64,000 nt of DNA from Castanea sativa (Eukaryota; Streptophyta; Magnoliopsida; Fagales; Fagaceae). Made by a program: the position numbers and the translations under genes. Below are positions 55,191 through 64,000 of the stretch, in pieces; position 1 is the stretch's first letter; every line of letters starts with the position of its first letter. Under the pieces are notes generated by a model, which did not search any database, had not been told where the DNA came from, and saw only the letters and a program-made list of their open reading frames with translations. Where the stretch lies: contig NC_134020.1 in the NCBI RefSeq assembly GCF_040712315.1, forward strand, positions 6,243,362 through 6,307,361. Direction: 5' to 3'.

Positions 55191-55224
55191 TGTGGGAATC
55201 TAGTGTTGAAGGAATTGGAACATC

Positions 55225-56600
55225 ATGGCAGGCTTAGGTTCGCATCTTGCAGAGTCTCAGGGGTCCCAGCGCGAAGATCATTTTGAGCATCTTGAGCGTC
55301 GGAAGGATCAAGAGGGAAGTGTTCATATAGTACACCCTGATGCAAGCCATTCGCGTGGTGGAAGCAGGGCCACCCATGAGGATGATGCCAAGGCCATGCA
55401 GAGGGAGATCGACCAGCTTAAGAAAAAGCTACACTGTGTCAGACGAAGGCGGGCTTCACCTCCGTCCAATCCTTCCTCTAGGGGTCCTAGGGAAGCAGTT
55501 ACAGTCCAAGGTCCAGGACTCCCCCTGGGGCTTGGGAAATTTCCCTCCAAGGGCTTAGGAAACGATGCTATGAGCCAAGCATTGCACCAACTCTCCAAGT
55601 CACCCTTCTCATGCAGGATCGAGAAGGGAAGGCTCCCACGGCGGTTCACCCAGCCCACCTTCACCATCTATAATGGCAAGACAGACCCAGTCAAACACAT
55701 GAGCCATTTTAATCAGAGGATGGCGGTACATTCTCAAAACGAAACCTTGATGTGCAAAGTCTTTCCCTCTAGCCTGGGACCTGTCGCTATAAGATGTTTT
55801 AACGAACTAAAGTCGGGGTCTGTCGGTTCTTTCATGGAACTCACTAGGGCATTCGCGTCTTGATTCATTACATGCAGCAAAGTCCCTTGGCCTTTGGACT
55901 CATTGTTATCCATGGCCATGAGGGAGGGTGAGACTTTGAAAGCGTATTCTGATAGATACTGGGAAATGTTTAATGAAATCGACGGTGATTTTGACGAAGT
56001 GGCGATTAACACTTTCAAAGTGGGCCTCCCAACTAATCACGATTTAAGGAAGTTTCTGACCAAAAAGCTCGTGCGGAGTGTATGTCGCCTCATGGATCGC
56101 ATTGACGAGTATAAAAGGGTTGAGGAAGATCAACAACAAGGTAAGGGTAAGGTAAAGGTTATCCCTCAGGAGAGAAGAGATTTCAGGTCGGACAGGTACC
56201 ATAACAATAAGCCGATGAGAGATTTCTCTAGGCAATCTAGTTCAGCCACTCCTCAAGTAGTTAATACCATATTTCGAGAACCAGTGCACCAATTGCTGGA
56301 AAAAGTTCGCAAGGAACCCTACTTCAAGTGGCCCAGTAAGATGGCGGGGAACCCTACGAAATGGAATCAGAATCTCTTTTGCCAGTATCATCAGGATGTG
56401 GGTCATACTACTGAGAATTTTCGGACCCTTTAGAACCATTTAGGGCAGCTTGTTAGTGAGGGAAAATTGAAGCAGCACCTGTATTAACCCAACAAACAAG
56501 GAAATCATTCGGGTTCAAATAATCAGAAGAACAACTCATCTCGGCCGCCCTTAGGAACGATTAATGTCATCTTCGCTGCACCTGGCAGGACTGGTTCCTA
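55225..56600 (+). pseudogene. gypsy gag, broken by in-frame stops
   Basis: ATG 55225 (MAGLGSHLAESQGSQ) begins a Gag aligned throughout with that at 21801: basic coiled coil, then the retrotransposon Gag domain (YNGKTDPVKHMSHF, SSLGPVAIRCFNEL, YWEMFNEIDGDF, FKVGLPTNHDL) and a zinc-knuckle remnant CQYHQDVGHTTENF lacking its last Cys. The frame is unshifted but has TGA at 55861-55863 (an Arg in the other copy), TAG at 56431-56433 (a Trp in the other copy) and a TAA near 56485. Confidence 0.88.
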
Positions 56601-57180
56601 TCTTACAAGGGTGATGGCGGAGTCTGGCTCGAGGCCGAAGAGGATCAAAGGGAGTACGCCTATTTTGGGATTCTCTGATGAGGATAAGGTTGGGACTATT
56701 CAACCACATGACAATGCCCTAGTGGTCACATTGAGAATAGGGAATTATGACGTCAAAAGGGTGATGGTCGATCAAGGTAGCAGTGCGGATATTATGCACC
56801 CTGACTTATTCAAAGGGCTTAAGTTAGGGCTGGAGGATCTCATTCGCTATGATTCGCCATTGATAAGCATTGAAGGGAAGACTGTCATACCAAAGGGACA
56901 AATTGGTTTGCCTGTACAGTCGAGCTCGGAAACGATCGATGTAGATTGCATTGTGGTTGACGCATATTCTCCATACACGACCATCGTCGCCAGGCCTTGG
57001 CTGCATGCTTTGGGTGTTGTCTCTTCGACTTTACATGTTAAAGTAAAATTTCCCTCGGGTGGATTGATTGAAGAAATTCTTGGTAGCCAATCAGTAGCAA
57101 GGCAATGCATATCGCTCGCACGACTGCATCAAGCCGAATCAGAATCCTCAACCTCGGTTGTGAAAGACTTACAGCAATTA
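56601..57180 (+). pseudogene. gypsy aspartic protease region
   Basis: In the same frame as gag. The active site is VMVDQGSSADIMHPDLF at about 56764-56814: D-Q-G replaces the usual D-S/T-G but keeps the Asp that the young element has lost. Strand motifs (IPKGQIGLPVQ, YTTIVARPWLHALG) follow. The ORF (56611-57441) continues into the RT leader. Confidence 0.8.
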
Positions 57181-58149
57181 ACAACTCTAGATGCGCCCGG
57201 TGCGGTGACAGTAGAGGAGGCCACGTGTGAAGAGTTGGAAAGATTTCTCATAAATGATGACCCCGAAAGGTTCTTTCAAGTTGGGATACTACTACTACAT
57301 CAAGAGAAGATGGAACTAGTGATGTTTTTGAAAAACAATATCGATGTTTTTGCATGGGATTCCTACGAGGCTCTAGGGGTTGACCCAAGTTTCATTTGCC
57401 ATCATTTGAACGTCAATCCTGCCGTCATTCCCAAGAGGTAACTACCTCGGCGTTCTTCGAAAGAACATGCCGAGGCCGTCAAGGAAGAGGTGCTCAAGCT
57501 CAAAAGGGTTGGGGCTATTAAAGAAGTTTTCTACCCAAAATGGTTGGTGCACACTGTCGTAGTAAAAAAGAAGAGCGGAAAGTGGAGAGTATGTGTGGAC
57601 TTCACAGACCTGAACAAAGCATGCCCAAAAGACTCGTTCCTGATGCCTCGCATTGATCAGCTAGTGGATGCTACGATTGGACATCCTTGGATGAGTTTTT
57701 TAGATGCCTTCTAAGGTTATCCCCAAATACCTTTGGCGTTGAGTGATCAGGAGAAGACTGCCTTCATTACTCCTACGGGAAATTATCACTATAAAGTGAT
57801 GCCATTCGGTCTGAAAAATGCAGAGGCTACTTACCAAAGGACGATGGCCAGGATGTTCGAGTCGCAGCTTGGGAAGACTATTGAGGTATATGTGGATGAT
57901 ATGGTAGTGAAGAGTAAGATAGTACCTATGCAGGTGAAAGATTTTGACGACACCTTTCAAACACTTAGGAAGTACAAGCTGCGCCTTAACGCCTCAAAAT
58001 GCTCTTTTGGGGTGGGCTCCATGGTGACTCATAGAGGAATAGAGGTAAATCCGGCACAGTCAAAGCCATTCGGGGCTTGCAACCACCTCGAAATCGGAAG
58101 GAAGTTTAAAAATTGACCGGGATGACCGTCGCTCTCGCAGGTTTATCTC
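57181..58149 (+). pseudogene. gypsy reverse transcriptase, broken
   Basis: Motifs: KKKSGKWRVCVDFTDLN, ACPKDSFLMPRIDQLVD, PFGLKNAEATYQ and an intact YVDD (VYVDDMVVKSK, ~57891). Premature stops are TAA at 57439-57441 and TAA at 57712-57714, the second at the same residue as the TAG in the young element (after FLDAF). Near 58015 a few residues between FGVGS and MVTHRG are missing, and a frameshift at about 58065 ends the frame. Confidence 0.88.
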
Positions 58150-59395
58150 TCGGTCCGCTGATAGGTGTAGACCCTTTTTCCAATTGTTAAATAAGTGGAA
58201 AGGATTCCAATGGTCCGAGGAATGCGCTTTAGCTTTTCAACAACTTAAAGAATATCTTTCCCGGCCACCCATCATGTCTCGGCCGGAGGTCAATGAAATC
58301 CTGTTTGCATACCTAGCTGTAGCTATCCATGCAGTCAGCTTGGTTTTGATAAGGGACGACGGTGGAGTACAAAGACCAATTTATTATGTTAGCAAATCTT
58401 TGAATGAAGCTGAGGTGCATTATTTGCCTTTGGAAAAGGAAATTCTAGCCGTAGTCCATGCTACACGAAAGCTTCCACACTACTTCCAATCCCACACCGT
58501 TGTGGTTTTGACTTAACTGCCTCTCAAGTCAGTATTGCGAAGTGCTGATTACTCGGGGAGGGTAGCCAAGTGGGGAACTATTCTAGGAGCTTTCGATATC
58601 AAATATATGTCGCACACCTCAGTGAAGGGCCAGGTTCTCGCTGATTTGGTGGCAGAGTTCGTCAAACCATCGTTAGAAGAAACTGCGAAGGAATCGCACA
58701 TGGATGAAAAATCAGTTGGCATGATCACATGCAAAGGGCCTCCAATTTGGAAAGCGTATGTTGATGGGGTAGCAAACCAGAGGGGATCAGGCGTTGGACT
58801 TATTTTGGTATCCCCTGAGGGAATTACCTTTAAGAAATCATTGAAATTAGCGTTCTTAACCACTAATAACAAGGCTGAGTACGAAGTTGTCTTAGTCAGT
58901 ATGGATATGGTCCAGAGAATGGGGGGAAAGGCAGTTCATATGTCCTCGGATTCTTAATTAGTTGTGAGCCAAGTGATGGGGACCATGGAGGCTAGGGATC
59001 CAAGAATGCAAGAGTACCTGACCCAGGTCAAATGTTTACAATCCAAGTTTGATTCTTTCATCCTTTCGCATGTTTCTAGAAGTGGAAACACGCATGCGGA
59101 CTCGTTGGCCACTTTAGCGACGTCCTCGGCTCATTGTTTGCCTAGGATTATCCTCGTCGAAGACTTGTTGAAACCGACTTTAACCACCACAAGTGTCGTC
59201 CATATCCATCTGATAAGGCTCGGACCTAGTTGGATGGACCCCGTAGTTTCTTTTCTAAAGAGCGACGTTCTGCCCGAGGAGAAGTCTGAAGCAGATAAAA
59301 TTCGTCGAAAGGCGCCTCGATTCTGGTTGTCCAAGGATCAAAAGCTGTATAAACGCTCCTTTTTCCGAACCATACCTGCTATGTGTACATCCTGA
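58150..59395 (+). pseudogene. gypsy RNase H plus second RNase H, broken
   Basis: One frame through this region, with TAA at 58514-58516 and 58955-58957. The RT-linked RNase H shows FQQLKEYLSRPP and YYVSKSLNEAE; the second RNase H shows VDGVANQRGSGVG, NNKAEYEVVL (the Glu of NNEAE is now Lys), SSDS and HADSLATLA. Frameshift near 59380. Confidence 0.85.
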
Positions 59396-60505
59396 AGCGA
59401 CGGAGGCACTTTTGGAAGAATTGCATGAGGGAATTTGTGGAAGCCATACTAGGGGGAGATCTTTAGCCCATAGAGCTCTGACTCAGGGATATTGGTGGCC
59501 CAATATGCAGAGAGAGGCTCAAGACTACGCAAGAAAATGTGACTAGTGCTAGAGGTTTGCTCCCAATATTCATCAGTGGCTACTCGTGGGAACTGATTAC
59601 TTCACCAAGTGGGTCGAAGCTGAGCCTTTATCAAATATTAAGGATGTGAACACCAAGAAATTTATCTAGAAGAACATTATCACTAGATTTGGGGTACCTC
59701 ACACACTTATTTCAGATAATGGCGTGCAATTTGATAGTAAAGCTTTCAGGAAATATTGTAATGACTTGGGCATCACAAATAGATACTCCACTTCAACTTA
59801 TCCTCAGGAAAATGGGCAAGCCGAGGCCGTTAACAAAGTTATAGTTAGTGGACTTAAGAAGAGGCTGGATGACGCAAAGGGTAGATGGGTAGAGGAATTG
59901 TCACACGTTTTGTGGACATATCGGACTACGCCGCGAAGATCCACTGGAGAAACACCCTTCTCCATGACTTATGGGGCTGAGGCGGTGATACCTTTGGAAT
60001 ATGGGTTTCCCGCATTAAGGACGAGTTCTTTCAGCTGGGAAATAACGATGGCCTCTGGAGAAAAGCTTGGATGGGTAGAGGAATTGTCACACGTTTTATG
60101 GACATATCAGACTACGCCGCGAAGATCCACTGGACTCCATGACTTACAGGGCTGAGGCGGTGATACCTTTGGAATCTGGGTTCCCCACATTAAGGACGAG
60201 TTCTTTCAGCCCGGGAAATAACGATGGCCTCCTAGAGAAAAGCCTGGATCTGGTTGAGGAACGGCGAGAGGTTGCCATGGTCCAACTAGCTTATTATCAG
60301 CAGAAACTCAAACGAGGATATGATGCTCAAGTCATGGGTACTTCCAAAAATTCAGCGTGGGGAAAGCTAGCACCAACTTGAAAAAGACCATACCGAATCA
60401 TTTCTGTAGTGGGCATAGGGTCATATCGCTTAGCTAATTTAGATGAAAAAATTGTACAACACCCTTGGAATGTAAATAACCTACGAATGTATTATTATTA
60501 ATAAA
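59380..60505 (+). pseudogene. gypsy integrase with internal deletion and duplication
   Basis: The zinc-binding part (HEGICGSHTRGRSLAH, then a damaged CDQC) leads straight into WLLVGTDYFTKW at ~59578: the stretch with the first catalytic aspartate (DIVGP in the other copy) is deleted. The core then has SDNGVQFDSKAF and GQAEAVN (Glu kept). A segment starting GATGGGTAGAGGAATTG at 59884 is repeated at 60070, 186 bp later, with a ~14-bp gap in the second copy. The C-terminus reads RPYRIIS and PWNVNNLRMYYY in a third frame, ending about 60501. Confidence 0.85.
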
Positions 60506-60559
60506 AAGCACTTTTGTCGTTTGTTGTTTAAATTATCATTATGTAACAGTTCGATTTAC

Positions 60560-61150
60560 TTATTACAAATATCAAGCAGAAACTTGGTCATTCATGATCC
60601 TCGGACCACATACTTCGTGAAAACTGTTATCTTATTGATTGTTATACAGAACATTAGTTATGTTGGGTTCTCAGACTTTCTACTTTGGGGAAATTAACAT
60701 TTCAATTCGCTATTTCTAAATATCAAACAAAAACTTGGTCATGCATGGTCCTTGAACCACATACCTCGTGAAAATTGATATCTTATTGATTGTTAAATAG
60801 AACCTTAGTTATATCAGGTCCTCGGACTTTCTACTTTGGAGAAATTAACATTTCAATTCACTATTGGTAAATATCAAAGAGAAACTTGGTCATGCATGGT
60901 CCTCAGACCATATACCTCGTGGAAATCGATATCTTATTAAGTGTTAAATAGAACCTTAGTTACGTCAAGTCCTCAGACCTTCTACTTTGGGGAAATTAAC
61001 ATTTCAATTCGCTATTGCTAAATATCAAACAGAAACTTGGTCATGTATGGTCCTCGGATCACATACCTCGTGGAAATTGATATCCTATTGACTGTTAAAT
61101 GAACCTTAGTTACGTCGGGTCCTCGAACCCTCTACTTCGGGAAAATTAGC
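60560..61150. repeat. tandem array, ~151-bp unit, 4 copies
   Basis: AACTTGGTCAT recurs at 60581, 60732, 60883 and 61034, spacing 151 bp. Each unit carries GGTCCTCGGACCACATAC and GAACCTTAGTTA-type blocks. It is homologous in reverse complement to the 152-bp units at 15890-16430. Confidence 0.88.
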
Positions 61151-61577
61151 GAGAAATCGTGCCTCATGAGTGTTGATGTGTTGATGAACCACAATAAGTT
61201 TGGTGGATTTCTTTATTCCCCAAACTAATTGCTAAGTTCAGTTTTAGATTGTGTATTGCTGTATTGCATGTATTATGGTTTTGAGGCATAATTTACATAT
61301 GTATATTAAGTGTATGTACTTTTAGTTGAAGTTACTGCTAATCTAAATGTTGTAAAGACTTTACTATGTATCGGGGGTGGAGTTAATTGTTCCACTCATG
61401 TAATTTTGCGTTAAGGAGAAGCGAATTAGTATTTTTGTGCGAAGGTTGGAAGTTAGTTGAAGATCAAACCTTTCCAATTTCTCATTAATTTTGTCAAGAT
61501 ATACACTTTGAAATGAAAGCCCTAATACAAAAATTATTACATGAGAAAAAGGGAGGGAGTCCTAAGCGGCCTAGGTC
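61151..61577. other. spacer between the tandem array and the antisense gene
   Basis: T-rich, no coding signal. It would contain the 3' UTR of the antisense transcript. Confidence 0.4.
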
Positions 61578-64000
61578 TTAAACCTTGGTGGGGGTCTGTT
61601 TGGATATCTTGGCGGCCCTTTTGCGTTGCTTTCCTCCTCTGTTTGTTTTAGCTCCGCTTCTAATGAGGTACGGACTTGTTTCCCTTTTTCCTCGCCACTA
61701 GTGAAGGAGCATTGGGCTCGGCATCCTTGCTCGGAGGCTTATTGGCTTCGTCGCCTTGTTCTTTCTCTTTGTCGGAACCAACGGGTTCCTTAAGAGTTAG
61801 AGTGGGTTCTTGAATGATGAGTGGATGCGTTAAAGGCGCTGTCTCGAGGGTAAGTGTGACGGGGAGGAAGTTCTTAGAGCACTTGGATGTCTCGAGGAAG
61901 CCAAATGTTCTCGGGTTTCCTCAAATCGGAAGTCGTGGGAATCCCTGCCACGTTTAGGGCTTCGCCCACACTTGTTGGCGGTAATCCACGCATAGCTCTA
62001 CGAACTCCTCTGTCGAGTTGATATTTGACACCTCAACCCCTACATAGTAAGCAGCCTTCTTAGCAGCCTTCTTGGCAGCCTCCACGCTTTCCTTGAGGGT
62101 ACGAGCCTCTTCCCTCCCTCGAGCAAGCTCCTTCTTCAGGTCAAAGTTTTCTTGTTGGGCTTTGGACAAGTCCTCGTCCTTTTGACGTAGAAATTTGTGT
62201 TGCCCCTCCACCTGAGTTTTCATTATTTTAAGGCTGGCCTCGGCACCATCTCTCTCCCTTTTCTCCTCTGTCAGCTGCTTGGTTAAGTTCTCGTTCTCCG
62301 CAAGGGTTTGGCCTAAGGCCTTCTCGGTCTCCAGTCTAGCCTCAAGTTTAGCTGTAGCCTTTTTTCGAGAGTCTTCCACCCACCTTTCTACAGCAAAGAC
62401 TTCTTGTATGGCCTGCATTAAAGTATTAAACAAATGCATTATTGTTCAAACGAATCTAAGGTACGTATAAACAATTTTTCTCTAAAACGTAATGAAACCA
62501 GTAATGTGGGGGTAAATACGAGACACTCACCAAAGCCAAGTCCCTTTTGAGAGAGAGAAAAAGATGTGGTTGAGTCATCTTGTCTAGGGCATCCATGTCC
62601 TTTGGTAGGAGAAGAGGCCGTTCCAAAGCCTCAGCCAGGTGATGAGTGTGTCCTTACTGGAACGCCCTGATGCTGGATTGGCAGGAGATTGGGGCCCCAT
62701 CTAGCTTCAGTTCGGGAGACCAGTTGGCCTGTGTATGGCGTACCTCGGCCAGGTCACGGTTCTCCCCACTCTCCACTGAAGAGGCGCGAGTTTTACCTTG
62801 GCCTACTTTCTGGTTGTTGTTATTGTTGTTGCTTGAGTTTCTTCTGCCTTTCCCTCTCTGTCTCCTCGGCCTCGTTCTTCCCCTTCTTCTTAAGATCTAG
62901 GATGTAAACCTTGGGGTTAGTAGTAGGAGGGGGTGGTGGCAGGATGGTAGGGGGTTGCGATCCAACCGTTCCCTTCTTGGGAGCACAGGTGCCCCTCCTA
63001 TTCATCAACTTTCTAAGGGTAGACATATCGTCTTCCTCGGAGTCGGAGTCGAGTTGTGCCATCACTAAACCTTTTATACCGGAAGTTTCTACGGGCACTG
63101 TTCTTCGTTCGAGAGGATGACGAGATGATCCTCTCGAGGTTTCTCGGCTTCTTCAAGACAAAGCTGATCAATCTCCTCGTCGAACGATTGTTGCGAGGAC
63201 GCAGGGTTCTTCTCGAATGGCTGTTGTTTGGGAATGTGCCGAAAGAGGAATTGCCGCGATAGGGTGAGAATACAATATGATAGAAGGGTCGTCTGGGCGT
63301 TTGTGGTAAAAAAGGAAGCCTCGTCGTGAAATATCTATCCTTTTGCGTCATTGATCTCCTGCGGTGGTCGTGTTGTCAATCTCTTGGAAATCCTTTGATA
63401 AAGGATCAGATCCTAATATCAGGTGGGCTGCTCTCACTTGTAGGTCTTCGCTAACAAACACTTTGGATCGAAGAACGCGATTGAGGTCCTTGACACTGCA
63501 AAGACTTAGACGCGGCCGTACGTGTTGTTTATTTGTGAAAAACAGCCGAGGAGACGAGCATGGTTAGATCAACAATGAATATCAAAGAAAGGTGTAGTAA
63601 TATGCAATGTAACCAAAAACGGTAAAGTTAATGGGACTAAGTCACAGGTTAGGGAATCTAACTCCTATGGAGTCACACTTGGGTCTCCCCATTCGACCGG
63701 GACAGTGAGGATTTGTCGAACCGGTTTCCTGAGGCGATAAGATAGTCATCTTTCATGCCTTTGTTGGATTTGGGAAGACAATATATGAGCCTAACAATGC
63801 TAGATCTGGATTTAAGGTAATGTCCTACGCTTTTAAGTTTATGGCACTCGTACATGTAAATGACGTCGTGCCATGTGAGGTTCGAGCCCATTTGTTCATT
63901 TAAAGCGTCGACACAACCTAAGACTCTAAACACATTTGGTGTGCACTGATCTGGGCATAACCTATGGTTACGTACGTATTCGCTGGTTACGTTTCTCATG
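61578..64000 (-). pseudogene. antisense gene of the second Tat element, 5' end off the right edge
   Basis: Opposite to gag-pol, as at 12884-15556. The N-terminal domain is visible at 63999-63673 (DQCTPNVFRVLGCVDALNEQM, VRLIYCLPKSNKGMKDD) and stops at a donor-like site. A proline- and lysine-rich middle (SDSEEDDMS, PPPPPTTNP, LDLKKKGK) lies at 63098-62820. The coiled-coil exon begins at 62412 (AIQEVFAVERWVED…) and runs through a conserved QQVW block; after a frame change near 61960 it reaches a TAA at 61578-61580. Several frameshifts lie in the middle, so this copy is probably dead. Domain order and the second intron match the other copy. Confidence 0.78.
62413..62530 (-). other. intron 2 of the second antisense gene
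   Basis: 118 bp on the minus strand, TTTG|GTGAGT … TTAATGCAG|GCC. Donor, acceptor and the first codon of the next exon agree with the intron at 14567-14659, although the intron bodies differ. Confidence 0.75.

Larger units (their letters stand above)
54422..64000 (+). mobile_element. older Ty3/gypsy Tat-lineage element, runs off the right edge
   Basis: Plus-strand element with 5' LTR, primer-binding site, gag, protease, RT, two RNase H domains, integrase, a ~151-bp tandem array and an antisense gene, in the same order as the element at 11516-22654. At least seven premature stops, frameshifts, an integrase deletion and a partial duplication show it is dead and older. The 3' LTR lies outside the window. 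Confidence 0.9.

Overview
This window looks like plant nuclear DNA, probably from a woody eudicot. It is heterochromatin-like and made almost entirely of LTR retrotransposons nested in one another. The evidence is plant-type Ty1/copia and Ty3/gypsy domains, initiator tRNA-Met primer-binding sites, a plant mobile domain (PMD) pseudogene, a Tourist-like MITE and AT-rich spacers. Fagaceae is only a guess from general resemblance. I found no intact host gene, tRNA, rRNA, CRISPR array or bacterial feature. I name the repeat families A to F here for convenience; these are not database names.

Layout. 1-3304: leader, 5' LTR and a second tandem LTR piece of copia family A on the minus strand. 3305-4980: a plus-strand fragment of copia family D with a gag-like pseudogene. 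4981-10276: a full-length but dead minus-strand family-A copia element (gag, protease, integrase, RT, RNase H) with both LTRs truncated. 10277-11510 and 22660-23020: a plus-strand family-A fragment. It meets the previous element LTR to LTR and forms a large inverted repeat. A young, structurally complete Ty3/gypsy element of the Tat lineage (11516-22654, minus, TSD CTAGT, 804-bp LTRs) is inserted in it. 23025-27926: a second minus-strand family-A element (gag-protease only) with a rearranged double 5' LTR. 27927-31572: a minus-strand gag-only family-D element. 31573-49748: two copies of a poorly understood minus-strand unit (families E and F), one carrying a decayed PMD gene. A family-C solo LTR (33693-34762) sits in the first copy and a gag-only family-C element (42721-48568) in the second. 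49749-54421: AT-rich sequence with a MITE, two tiny poly(T) retroposition scars and a doubtful exon-like stretch. 54422-64000: an older plus-strand Tat-lineage gypsy element that runs off the right edge.

How the parts work together. Each Tat element encodes Gag, protease, RT, RNase H, a second RNase H and integrase on one strand. Between integrase and the 3' LTR lie a ~151-bp tandem array and then a two-intron gene on the opposite strand. Both copies keep that antisense gene in the same place with a matching second intron, which makes it the best candidate for under-described biology here. Families C and D appear to be gag-only elements that share their primer-binding and leader region, so they presumably depend on partners for reverse transcriptase. 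Decay is biased: the family-D gag frame carries seven in-frame premature stops and no frameshift, and the young gypsy element reads in one frame for ~1,400 codons with four TAG stops. Both patterns fit C-to-T change at methylated cytosines. Alignments and mismatch counts were made by eye.
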